From contig CM077647.1 of the NCBI GenBank assembly GCA_039707465.1, positions 47,208,110 to 47,272,109 of the forward strand: a stretch of DNA of 64,000 nucleotides, read 5' to 3'. Of this stretch, positions 20,655 through 32,199 are shown piece after piece. The notes beneath the pieces are model-generated. The model searched no databases and had not been told where the DNA came from. It saw only the letters and a program-made list of their open reading frames with translations. Source of the stretch: Rhabdophis nuchalis. Lineage: Eukaryota > Chordata > Lepidosauria > Squamata > Natricidae. Each line of letters begins with the position of its first letter. Positions within the stretch are counted from its first letter, which is position 1. The translations under genes were made by a program, and so were the position numbers.

Positions 20655-23600
20655 CTTAAAAATGGTAGGAAGGGAAAGATTAATCACTTCTCCCTTTGCT
20701 GCATATCAACTCTGACAAATTCTACAATCTGTTTCTTCTTTTTAGAATGGAGGCTTGAGGATTTTTCATATGTACTTAGTAGCATGCATTTAGATCTATA
20801 GACAGCTTCAGATATTGTCACATAATGCAACACTACAGCTACAAGTATTAAGAGAAAATTTTAAAAATATATTTATACATAAATAGAAGCTGTGATAGCT
20901 TGATTATTTTATTTCTTACTGTTGTGTAGACCAGGGAGTGTGGCACCTATTAATTCTATCCTAGAGTAGTTTTCTGCCTTTTCTAAAAGGTAGAGAAGTA
21001 TTCCAGTGAAATAGCAGAAAATTACTTTTGAATGGCAGCCTATTGATAAGAAGAAATGTGGCATATCTTATGAGAACACAGGTTTATTCCGACGTAAAAA
21101 GATTTGGATTTAATTTGAAAAATACTCCTCTAATCATGAAACTTCCCGTCCTCTCTCATTTTCTGATGCATCTGGGATATTTTAAAGCTCTTGCTTCAAT
21201 TTTCAATTAGTCATGCCTTAGCATTACATCTAAACCATAAATTGTGATTAATCTGACAGTTACTATTTGTGGTGTTAGATATGCAGTAGCTGATTCCCCA
21301 ATGAAGTGATGATATTATGCCCATGAAACAGCTGTCACCTAAGGCCATTTCACACATTTCCTATGAAAGATAACAGTAGTCACAATATTTATTTAAATGA
21401 TCACACAACTCACACACAATGACTCTGGGCATTAAAACATTAAAATCCCAGAAACATCCATCCCTGATACTAACAATGTCAGTAACGATGTCTGCTTCGA
21501 TGGATAGATTATGTCTAAAAGATGTTATTGAAAAAATATAAAATGTAGAACAAATTTTATCTGAGAAGATCAAAAATAAATTCACAACTGACAGATCACA
21601 AAAATGATTTAGAAAATATGTTTTACAGGATCTGTTTGAGTTTTTAACATTTAAAAGGAAAATACAAATAATAAACCAAGAAGTGACGGGTACTTTTTTT
21701 CTATTGGGTTGACAAAAAAAGGGTTGTTAAAGCCTTGAAGAACTCTGCGCAATGCGACCATGCAGAAACAAAGATGAAATCAAATCCTACGACAATGTTT
21801 CAGTGAATTAAAAATTAAAATGGTTAGAAGTAAGAGGGAAGAATATAAAATTGGCTTATTTGCTAAAGATTAAAACAAGATATTTTGTTATTTCTGGCTA
21901 CCATTCATGGACTTCCTGCTGACACCAAGCCTGAAAAGATGATTTGTGGATTTGTCTTAGATAAGAGATAGGATACGATAAGAGATAGGATATTAAGAAA
22001 TACAGGTTTATAACTTAAAGAGAGTGAAGAGTTCTAAATAATTTAGAAAAGTTATGTTTATATATTTCTTTTCATATTCTTTATTATATTCTTTCTTTTT
22101 CTTTGTATTTTTTTAATTTCATTAGATATTATTAGTATAAAAATTCTTACATACACAATACACATACATGCTTTTCTTAGATAACCTGTACCAAAGGTTT
22201 AAAACATCAGATGACTTGCTTAGTAAATGATTGTAGGATTACTTTAATTTCTCAGATTTTTTTTTATCCAATGCTAATAAGAAAATCTACTAATGTCAAA
22301 TCAGACACCAGTTTCATCCTCCCTCTCCCCCTGAGCTAGTTGATATTGTGTTGGCAAAACACTACTGTATAAGAAATAATTCTAATGTTATCAGTTCTTC
22401 TGTGATATTATTTTATTAAAATGGTCAGTCACATCTGCAGTAACATTGTCTTATACTAACTGATGCAAAATTCCTTTTGAAGTAACAATGTTTTACGGTA
22501 ATTAACTCAATGTAGTAAAATAACTTTTCTTTTAGATTCATTTAAAAATTACCAAAAACTTTTATACTATGATAAAAGGAAATTAGGATAAAAAAGAGAT
22601 AACTATGAATTTTATCTGTCAAAAATAACAATTTCATAATATTAATGTACTAGCAGTAATTCTAGATGGATTTTTAAAAATATATGTATGACAATATTTT
22701 GCATCATTGTAAAATGTTCTGCGTGGATATTAATGCAGAAAAGAAGAAACCATTCTGCTTTTTAGAAAGCTGTTTTCTGAAGTGCTATCAGCTTTACATT
22801 GATGATTTTCAATGAAAGCAAAGACATGGCTGCAAAATAATTATGTGTTCAATCTCTGGCTTTTTTCAAATGATGGGGTTCTCTTTCATTCATGTATTAG
22901 ATGCTACTGCAAAGATCACTAATATTTCCCATAAATTATAGATGGAGCATGTTTCATGCTTCTATTTATGGCTGAATCATCTTTTTTTGCTACCTCAGCC
23001 TGATGGAGACACACTCAGCCCTCTTACAATGTTAATCTCTAATCTGTCTTTAAAACCAGAGACTGCCCTCTATTGCTAAAAAAAAGGATGTGCCTTTGCC
23101 ATTTTATTTCAAGCTTAACAAGAAAAGTGACATTTCATAATTCAGTGACTGTGAAATGCTAATACTGCAAAAGTTGAAAACGTTAATTTTAAAAATTAAC
23201 CATGTTATTCCTGATACTGTAAAAACATTGCAAAAGCAGCAGATAAAATATGAATAGCATTTACAAGAATATACAGAAATACTTATTGAATTAGCTAATT
23301 GATTTTCTTCCCTCCCTCTTTCTCTCCCTCTCCCTGATTCAGTTTCAAAGATACATTGGCCAAGAAACCAAAAACAAAAACAGGCTTGTTTTATAAACCC
23401 AAGAGGATTATAGACTTGTTTTTCTCAATCTCTCTGTGCCATCCTGGCAAATTGAGGAGAATATCAACACAATTTCTCAAATGGTCTACATATCAATTGT
23501 AAAATGAGAAATAGCTTCCATAAATTCAGAATTAGTAATCTACATGGTTCTTAACTGCTTTTGAGTACAAATGATTATTTGAGGGGGGGGCAATCGACTT

Positions 23601-25500
23601 ACACAGAGCAATCAACAAAGAGAAGGGCTATTTAAATGTAGTAAAGTTGGTAAGAAAAAAATTTATACTGTTTAAAAACATCCAATGGGAGGAAAACTCT
23701 TATTTCCAGGCTAATAATAGACCTAATAAATCCTAAGTATTTATATCTTATAATTTATATTAAATAGAATACTGATATTTATGAAAAATTGAATATCTGC
23801 TATTGTTTACTTTTTATGGCAAGGGTTGCCAAGAACATTAATTGACTATATCTTTTTCAATTTATTTCTAATTAACATAGAAAAATAAAATCTTAAATTT
23901 AAATGTGCATCATCTGGTGAAATAATTTGATTTGATGTTTCCTTTTTTAAGTGCATTGGAAAGTGCCTAGTATGCACGCACTAACGTAATATAAATACAC
24001 TGGTAAATTTCTCAGGAATGTTACCTACAAGCTTAGACACAAGTAAAAATTGCATCAATTACTTTATACAATAAACACATCATCTTAAGAATAATTAGGC
24101 ACTAATAGATTCCTATAGTAGTTTTTTAAAACTTTGGGAGGGCTGAAATATATGTAGATTATAGTGGCAGAAGGAAGTTTTTGTGCATTCATTCCCCTCA
24201 TTGGATTGTGCATTAAACAGAAGAAAAATACCTTCCTCAAAAACTAGATTAATGAATATTTTTAGTTCAGAAATAAAGTGTAAAAAATAAAAGCCTATTT
24301 AGGAAATAAATATCTCAAGATAACATTTTAAACTAAGAAAAAAAACACAATTGAATATATACTCAAGGTGATTTATTTTAAAACTTCAGTCTAAATATAT
24401 GCTGTAGAAACAACGAAATGAATTTTAAAGATGGAAAAAATAAAGTCATTGAACACTCATAGCATTCCTACTGATCATTTACTTGCAGAACATATTTTTT
24501 TAACATTATGATTAAAACATGTATTCATGAAACTGATGATTTAATATATTGTGAATATGATAATGTTAAATCTTCTGATATGCATTCATCATTCCATTTT
24601 GCATATTATCACATTTTTGTCAAGTCTGCACATTAAAGCTTGCATATGAATTTTAAAAATGCATGGTTGTTTCTATTCTCCCCCTTCCCCCAAACAATAC
24701 GGAAGGGTATAAATGCTACTGTATTTCAAGTTAACAAATTATTTTCTCTAATATTTTGTAAAAAAATTCATATATTATATGTAAAACATTTTCTGTTTTT
24801 ATTTTAAATACAAGAACTATATGAATATTATGGAATGGCAATATATAGAATGCTATTTAAAAAATCTTGGATATAAATTAGTCTCCTAAGTACTATAAGT
24901 GATCAATCTTTCACTTTCTATCAGGAATGAATTCAGTACACACTATGTCTAAGAAGAAGACAACCAGTGTCAGTTTCGTGAAATTCAGTATGCAGACCAC
25001 AGAGTAACTGCATTCAATTTTTACCTCTAATCAATTGACCTCTCTGCTTGGTTATTGTGCTGAAAATATAACAAAAGACCAGTTAGTTATTTGTGAAGGT
25101 ATAAGATGGGGGAACTTTGAGTGAATTTGCTGAATTCCTATATTGCTGCACAAAGCAGGACTCAATTTTAAAAATCTTTTCACAATTTAAAAGATTGGGA
25201 AGCTTTGTTCCCACTCTTACTAAGAGATGTCGGTTTTTTTAAAAAAAAGTTTGATAATAATGGTGATTGGGGAGCTCTGATTCACAGCTCCTCAGCAATG
25301 TTACATCACAGATTCTATCATTCTCAACTAGCACCAATTTAAGGACCCCCAGTGAGTTTAACCCATTAACATTATTTAATTTATTGACTTAGTCAAGAAC
25401 TAATTTTATTTCAAATTAGGTAAAACTTATGCCTGAATCTTAACACTAAATTTCATATATTGTTGACATCCTTTATATTTTCAGGCTAGCCACAAGAGGG
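20655..25500. other. Unique AT-rich DNA, possible conserved non-coding segment
   Basis: About 4.8 kb without transposons or genes that I can recognise, the longest repeat-free interval besides 2.75-7.84 kb. The part at about 22700-23260 is less simple in composition, with TAAT-type and ATGCTAAT-type words, and could be a conserved non-coding element, but nothing in one sequence can prove that. Confidence 0.5.
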
Positions 25501-25534
25501 CACAATAGGGTTTTCGTTGTGGTCTGGACTTTTA

Positions 25535-25584
25535 CAGTATGTATGTATGTATGTATTGTATGTATATATGTATGTATGTATAAT

Positions 25585-25663
<79 letters not shown>
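25535..25663. repeat. Compound (GTAT)n / (TG)n microsatellite
   Basis: GTAT units at 25537-25582, then about 36 TG units at 25591-25663. Long minus-strand THTH peptides here are artefacts. Confidence 0.95.
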
Positions 25664-25664
<1 letters not shown>

Positions 25665-26202
25665 GGTAATGAACATTTATAAAACCAGTGTTTAATTCCT
25701 GAAACAAAAGAATGAATCTACTTCTGTTTAAATGAATAGGAATTCAATAATTATGAATTTACTTCATTGATTTCAAGCTAAATAAATAAATAAATGTTAG
25801 CACAGCAATACATACATCTAATCAGAACTAGATTCTAAGTACAATGGAATAAATTCCCAGGAAAGGGGAAATAGGAAAACAGTTATAGTTTGGGGTCCAA
25901 TTATCTGTATTCATATATTGCATATTTGATATAATAGAATTACATAATAGAATCATTTGTAAAGCTTCTATTTTTGAGGAACATATTACACATGCCATGA
26001 GACTGTAAACTAAGTATAACTTTTATAGCATACATAATATATGCTAACCCCTTTTGTTATAAGTCTAAAAGATAGGCAAAAGGTGGTTTTGGGTAGTTTT
26101 TTTGTTTTCTTTGGCTTGGTTTGATTGTAAAGTATTGTTCCAAATATACATTTGTCTGTTTGATACATTACCTACACAAGACAGATGGACAGAAGGAAGT
26201 TA
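25664..26202. other. Unique AT-rich DNA
   Basis: No gene or repeat seen apart from a short AAAT run near 25780-25795. Confidence 0.5.
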
Positions 26203-26259
26203 GGAAGGAAGGAAGGAAGGAAGGAAGGAAGGAAGGAAGGAAGGAAGGAAGGAAGGAAA
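26203..26259. repeat. (GGAA)n microsatellite
   Basis: About 14 perfect tetranucleotide purine repeats. Confidence 0.95.
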
Positions 26260-26684
26260 ATTTCTTAAATGGAAGATCTTAAGGCAAGAACAAAACATCT
26301 GCCCTAAATAAAAAATAGAACATACTTTTTTTAAATCATCAATTATCAAATAAAACATAAAGAAACAAAAATTTGATTTCAGCCAAAACAGACAAGTCTA
26401 CCTTTCTGGTTGAGGAAAATAGAACAAGGTGCTTATCATATATGAAGATTGAAAGCCTAAAAGCATTGATGTCTCAAAAAAGGTTTCCAAATGCTTTGGA
26501 ATCTAAATGGTTTGAACATTGGAAAATCGCAAATGTTTCTAGAAATTCTATGGAATGTTTACGCTATCTAAGCCAGTAGCAAAATAGACAGCCATCTTTG
26601 AGATAATGAAGCTGGCAAGTGGAAGCAACTTCCTTGGTATGCTGTATGTTAAGAGAGAACAAACCCACATGTGATATATAATTT
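26260..26684. other. Unique DNA
   Basis: Nothing recognised. Confidence 0.45.
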
Positions 26685-26692
26685 GTTTAGCA

Positions 26693-27196
26693 CAGTGATA
26701 GTAAAGTTTTTTGGATTGCATGCCAAAAGCGGGGGGAGCGCAGGGGGGCCGTGCACAGGCGTGCCCACATCCATAATGCTAAGTGCACGACCATAGCAAG
26801 ACCCCAGTGTGCATGCACATGCAACCAGCACTCCCCACGCTTTTGGTGTGCTTTTTTCGTCCTCCCCAGGCTCCAGAGGCTTTTTAGGCGCCTGGGGAGG
26901 GTAAAAACAAGCTTCCCCACCCCAGCCTCCCAGAGGCCCTCTGGAGGTTTCAGGAGCTTCTCTGGAGCACATAAAACCAGCCTATGGGCAAATTGGAAGT
27001 TCGGGAATGGACTTCAGGTTTGTTCGTAGGGCCGTTTTTTGCCCTCCAGAGCTTTCAGGGATGCCTCCTGAAGGCTCCGGAGGGCAAAAAAACAGCCTTA
27101 AAAGAAGGCCAAAGCTGACATGGCAACACCTCAAGTGCCTAAAAAATGGCTTCATGTGCCACCTGTGGCATGTGTGCCATAGTTTTGCTATCACAG
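26693..27196. mobile_element. hAT-type non-autonomous element, 504 bp
   Basis: The terminus CAGTGATAGTAAAGTT and the complement of the right end CTGTGATAGCAAAACT form a TIR. Flanking 8-bp sequences GTTTAGCA (26685-26692) and GCCTAGCA (27197-27204) are a slightly decayed TSD. Subterminal GCATGCCAAAA and GGCATGTGTGCC words are typical of this family, seen again at 58386-58790. The GC-rich middle gives meaningless open frames on both strands. Confidence 0.85.
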
Positions 27197-27204
27197 GCCT
27201 AGCA

Positions 27205-27850
27205 CATTCTAAAAGTTCCTATTGGTTATGTAAGTGAGGTTGTCACATTACAGTATTAAAACAAGAGTCCAATGCCAGGTCATCTATTTCTGTATGGCAT
27301 GGATACTGATATAGGCCCTGAAAGGTGCATCTCTGAATATAAAGCCTTGCAGGGAAGGACAGCTTTTTGTCACAAAATAGTTTATAGAACTAGCCTGCCT
27401 AGACGGGGAAAAACAGAGAGAATGATGTATAGTATTTTAAAATGAGACCATTTTATTATAATGTAATTTAAAAAAAATATTTAAATACTTTAATATATAG
27501 ACAGAATAAATTCTTTGGGGGGAAAGAAGAAAAAGGTGGTAAGGGTGGCAGGTTTTGGGAGGGGGGAATCAGGCTATATAAAAGCAGAAAACCTAGATAG
27601 TATTGATAAATAAAGGTACGTGTCCTGAAATGGAACAAAATCGGTGAATAATCTTACAATCCAAAAAAGACATCAATAATAATAATATCTCTACTTGTAT
27701 TGCTACCCAAAATTAATGTCTGGAAAGTTTCATTTCTCCAGTAAATATTTTTTTCAGCATGCTACATTCTAATCACGTTGGGGCTCTCAGAATTCCTACC
27801 CATCCTGGTTATCATCTTAAGAAGATCTACTTTAACACAGATCAGCAATA
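27205..27850. other. Unique DNA
   Basis: No gene or transposon recognised. Confidence 0.45.
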
Positions 27851-27910
27851 AGTCCCCATGGGGAGAGGGAGCGGTTTATAAGTATTAAAATTATTATTAT
27901 TATTATTAAT
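27851..27910 (+). repeat. L2 LINE 3' tail fragment
   Basis: AAGTCCCCATGGGGAGAGGG, then AGCGGTTTATAAGTATTAAA, then an ATT tail: the last 57 bp of the L2 3' end seen in full at 44023-44371. Confidence 0.85.
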
Positions 27911-28561
27911 CAACTAAAAAGTATTTTTAACAAATATGAAGAAATGGCTTGAAATCTGGGTTCAGTCAAACTTCAGGGATGAGCTGTAGCAATTATAATG
28001 TGACATTACAGAAAGATGAGCAAGAAAGGAAGGCCCATAGTCATAGGGTATCTGAACACTTCAAAACTGCCAGAAGACCCAGCTATACAGTAGTAATAGC
28101 TTTAGAAAATACTTCAATCATTTTTTTCTGTCTAAATTAAAATAAGTCATGATTTGTAAATATGAAGCAAGGAATAAGCACAGCAGTAATTGTGAGCGCT
28201 ATTTTTTGTGATTGTATTTATGACCACTAAGCTTCATGTCTTTGGCTTTTATTTTTAAAAAGAATATTATTTCATTGAAAAATAGACATAAGAAATTGGC
28301 ATATTAAAAAAAACCACTATCTTTCAGAATCATCTTTACGTTCAATAATGTTTCTGGGAACCAGACAGGCCCCAATCTAAAAACAAAACAAAACAAAGCA
28401 CTATAGAAACAGAAGCATATGCATTTTACTATGAAATAACTGGGATAAGAAAGAGCATCTAGTAGTAAGTTAAACAGGATGATGGGAAGAATGTCTTTAG
28501 TTTGCCTTCTAATAACTGGAATTCTGTGATTAATCATGTCTACCATGGAAGTCATTTAGTG

Positions 28562-28920
28562 CAGTGTTTTTCAACCTTTTTTGTGCAAAGGCACACTTTT
28601 TTCATGAAAAAAATCACAAGGCACACCACCACCATTAGAAAATGTTAAATTTTTTTTAACTCTGTGCCTATATTGACTATATATAAAGTAATTCTCTTGA
28701 ATAGGAATCAAATAAACACAAAGAAATTATTTTATAATTATTTTATTATGAAATAATAAAGTATTTTATAATTGTTCATATTTCTGTTTACTTAGTGCGA
28801 AACCTGGGCCTTTTGGGCTGAACACAAAGCTGATATTGGAATTGGAATTTTTCCCACGGCACACCAGACAATATCTCACGGCACACTAGTGTGCCACGGC
28901 ACAGTGGTTGAAAAACGCTG
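28562..28920. mobile_element. hAT-type MITE, 359 bp, perfect TSD
   Basis: Termini CAGTGTTTTTCAACC and (right) GGTTGAAAAACGCTG form a TIR. The TSD ATTTAGTG is perfect at 28554-28561 and 28921-28928. Subterminal GGCACAC words repeat near both ends. The centre is AT-rich and there is no ORF. Confidence 0.95.
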
Positions 28921-29089
28921 ATTTAGTGAAGAGATAAGCTTGGTTTTGGAAGCCATTTTGTAATGTGTGATTTTGTGAAATTTCAAACACCAATTTAAAA
29001 AATGCATTATTACTGTACTACTTCCAGCAACAAAAGTTCCAAATATCCAATGCCTGAATGAAAATTCAAATTCTAACAACAGTTAGACA

Positions 29090-29229
29090 AGGTCTGTCAA
29101 ACTCCCGGCTGGCAGACCAGATGTGTCACAAACTGGCCACAGCCATGCCCAGTTTAGCAAAGTGGGGGGGGGGGGTGTTCCGATATGTCACGTGACACCA
29201 CTGTGATGACATGAGTTTAACACCCCTAT
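29090..29229. mobile_element. hAT-type MITE, 140 bp, perfect TSD
   Basis: A perfect 8-bp TSD, GTTAGACA, lies at 29082-29089 and 29230-29237. The left end GGTCTGTCAAACTC is an inverted match to the right end GAGTTTAACACCCC. It contains a G10-12 run near 29163. Confidence 0.92.
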
Positions 29230-29237
29230 GTTAGACA

Positions 29238-30748
29238 ATTGTGTAAGTATGGAAAAAGAAACATATCTGGAAAATAAATTGTAGCATTTACCTGATAAGT
29301 GATGGAGAGATAATAGTTCTACATTAAAAAGACCAAACCACAAATCATATTCAAATCAATAATATTAAAAATGAATTAAACCACAAAGATTACATGTGCT
29401 ATTACTTTCCAACAGTAAATTCCTAAATGTCCCTAAGAGAAGCTATAGAGGAAGTTGCACAAACGTATCCCTGGAAATTTAAAAGCATTCACACAAAAAA
29501 AATCTAAGATATAGGAACTCTCTTTCTCATCTTCAACACCTTTTCAAAAACATTTGGCAGCAAAGAAATGTGATCCTGCCTGAGTGAAACCTTTTATTCA
29601 AAGACTGTCTCAGAGGACATGTTCTAACTAAAAGACTAGATGGGAACAGAAGCTGATCCTTAACAGGATTTCCTTTTAATAGAAAATGCTATTTAATATT
29701 ATTGATGTGGGTGTTACAGTTTGATTCAACATGTCACTTATTTGGAGAGCCGTATACATTCTGGCTAAGAAAATTATAAAGAATTCTGGTAGTTCTTTGA
29801 CAACTCACCCAAGAGCGTTATTGTTGTTGCTCTTATTATCATTAAGTTCAAAGAGACAGGAAACATTTCCTTTAAAAATGTTGGTTCCATGTGGCACAAT
29901 ATATGAAAAAGAAAAAATAGGCCAGACTATATGCTTCTGTTCTGAGTTTAATTTACTATTTACTACATTAACAAATCAAACCATAATGAAATTGAATTTA
30001 CTATTCAATTTCATTATGGTTTTACTGAACATATAATTTCAATAATATAATCTATTTTGTCTCACTATACATTCAGAATTAGATATAGTTTACATCTGTG
30101 TAATTAAATTCAGTTTAGTTTTTAGTACTACAGTTTTTAGTTCGGCTTTTTAAAAGTTTTAAATAATTTCTGAATGACTGTCACTTTTCTTTCTCCTATG
30201 GTAGTTTAATATAGCTGTTTTTCTTTGTTTTCTTTCTCAATACATGCATTTTGAAGAAATAATTTAGGTATTATTTTTATTATATGCCTTTTTATAAAAT
30301 AATTTAGATTTAAATTATAAAATATTTTTGTTATATAATAGCTATATCATTATAAAGTTATATTGCTTTTTAGTTTGTATACAGTATTACAAGCAATGAA
30401 AACATTAATTTTAATGCTTTTAGAGTTTAATCAATTAATATTAAAATTATTTTTTCTTTTAACATAAGTATTGTGATTTACTTCACATTGCTTATAAAAT
30501 TATGTTAACAATAGTATAAATTTTGAAATTTTCTCCATTTTTTTTGTTAGCTTAGATTTCCAGATGAAGAAATCTTAAATAATGCTTGTTAATGGACAAA
30601 AGAAATTCAGCAACAATTCCTTTACATCCTCGTAATGTTCACATTATTATCAGCCAAGAAAAATACATAGCAAAAATATTATTCAATATTTTGAACCACA
30701 AATCAACAGAGTAGCATAAGATTTTTTGACAGCAATAAATGACAATTG
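29238..30748. other. Unique AT-rich DNA
   Basis: No gene. It contains the 20-bp perfect hairpin at 29978-30022 and is the left flank of the gypsy composite; the presumed TSD base group CATAC is at 30749-30753. Confidence 0.5.
29978..30022. repeat. Perfect 20-bp hairpin
   Basis: AAACCATAATGAAATTGAAT (29978-29997), loop TTACT, then the exact reverse complement (30003-30022). It has no T-run context of a terminator and is not inside a known element. Confidence 0.9.
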
Positions 30749-30753
30749 CATAC

Positions 30754-32037
30754 TGTTACATATTAAAATGAGTAGCTGAAACTAGTTGCTGAAGTTCTCA
30801 CATAGGTCCCCTTTTGAAGCAGGAAAATACAGTGGTACCTCGGTTCACGAACGCCTCTCTTCACGACCAATTCGGTGTACGACCAAAAATTTCCCAAAAA
30901 ATGTGCCCCGGTTCACGAACTCCACCTCGCTTCACGAACTCCGCGTTATAAACGAGGGCTGGCTGGGGTGGGGTGACGCAGTGGCGGCCGGTCCATTGAG
31001 GGCGCAGGCGAATTGTGAGTTCGCACTGCGCCTTTTCCGGGCTGCACCCTGCCGCGGTTGTTGTGAGTGAGGGGGACGGGTGTGTGTGTGGAAGCGAAGG
31101 CAGGGGGGGAGGAGCTGCCTTCCCGGCCGGGCTCCGCAGCTGAGGGGCGGCCGCACGCGGTTTGCTCCATTGCCCCTCAGCTGCGGAGCCCGGCCGGGAA
31201 GGCAGCTCCTTCCCCCCTGCCTTCGCTCCCACACACACCCCGCGCGCGGCTGCCAGCATGACGTTCGCCCGTCTCTTTCTCGGCTCGGCGCTTCTGCTTG
31301 TCAGGACGCTTCCCAGAAGCGCCGAGCCCAGAAAGAGACGGGCGAAAGTCATGCTGGCAGCCGCTCGCGGTGTGTGTGTGGAAGCGAAGGCAGGGGGGAA
31401 GGAGCTGCCTTCCCGGCCGGACTCCGCAGCTGAGGGGCGATGGCGGCTGCCCCTCAGCTGCGGAGCCCGGCCGGGAAGGCAGCTCCTTCCCCCCTGCCTT
31501 CGCTTCCACACACACACTGCGCGCGGCTGCCAGCATGACCTTCGCCTGTCTCTTTCTGGGCTCGGCGCTTCTGCTTCTCGGGACGCTTCCCGAAGCTGGC
31601 CGCGGGGCTGCTGGCTTCAGGAAGCGTCTCGACAAGCAGAAGCGCCGAGCCCAGAAAGAGACGGGCGAAAGTCATGCTGGCTTGCTCCATCACCCCTCAG
31701 CTGCTTTACATTGAACCCTATGGGAAACTGTGCCTCTGTTCACGACCAATTCTGTTCGCGAACAGAGTCAGTTCAAGAATCACGACCAAAAAACAAGGTC
31801 AGAACGGATTAACCGGATTTACATTGAACCCTATGGGAAATTGTGCCTCGCTTCACGACCAATTTGGATCGCGAACAGAGTCAGTTCACGAATTAAGTTC
31901 GTGAACCGAGGTACCACTGTACCTATAAAAAGAGCACTGTCAGCCAGGCTGTTACTTCTGTTGTTCTAATGAGCTAATAAAAGAGCTTTTCTAAACATCA
32001 TTTTGGCCTGATTTCCATTCTTACCCAGAACTTAACA
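30754..32037 (+). repeat. Gypsy 5' LTR, split by a MITE
   Basis: LTR parts are 30754-30829 and 31920-32037. Relative to the 3' LTR it lacks about 33 bp (the CTCTAATCCTATTGGTTAAC region) at the MITE insertion point. CCTATAAAA (TATA-like) and AATAAAAGAG (polyadenylation-like) are present. Downstream, TGGCGACAAAGGTGG at 32039-32053 is where a tRNA primer-binding site should lie; the tRNA is not identified. Confidence 0.88.
30830..31919. mobile_element. Palindrome-rich Tc1/mariner-type element in the gypsy LTR
   Basis: The left end CAGTGGTACCTCGGTTCACG and the right end are perfect inverted repeats over 23 bp, flanked by TA on each side (TA TSD, mariner superfamily). Subterminal TTCACGAAC/TTCACGACC words repeat. 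The middle, about 31080-31690, is GC-rich and made of alternating palindromes in the order A, A', B, B', A, A', B, B'. The A arm contains AAGCGAAGGCAGGG and GGAGCTGCCTTCCCGGCCGG; the B arm contains GCTGCCAGCATGAC and GAGCCCAGAAAGAGACGGGC. Because of the palindromes, both strands encode look-alike peptides; none is a real gene. Confidence 0.88.
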
Positions 32038-32199
32038 CTGGCGACAAAGGTGGAATTGAATGGAAATTGAGGCTGAAAAAGCTGATCACAGGCCCATTCG
32101 AGAGCTGAGCACCAGAGATGATTCTCTGTAGCTGCAGCACCATTCATCTACCATAACGCATCAGCCCAAATTTCCTGGGCTTGCATTGGTCTAGCACAG
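32038..32199 (+). other. Gypsy leader / start of internal region
   Basis: From the 5' LTR end to the CR1 insertion. It holds the putative primer-binding site and about 150 bp of leader; no gag start is recognisable. Confidence 0.5.

Noticed and set aside
26649..27029. Open frames on both strands in a GC-rich patch
   Set aside because: The patch is the interior of a hAT element with TIR and TSD.
30861..31812. Seven GC-rich frames on both strands, up to 218 aa, with similar sequences
   Set aside because: They come from the palindrome array of the mariner element; palindromes force similar peptides on both strands. No known domain.
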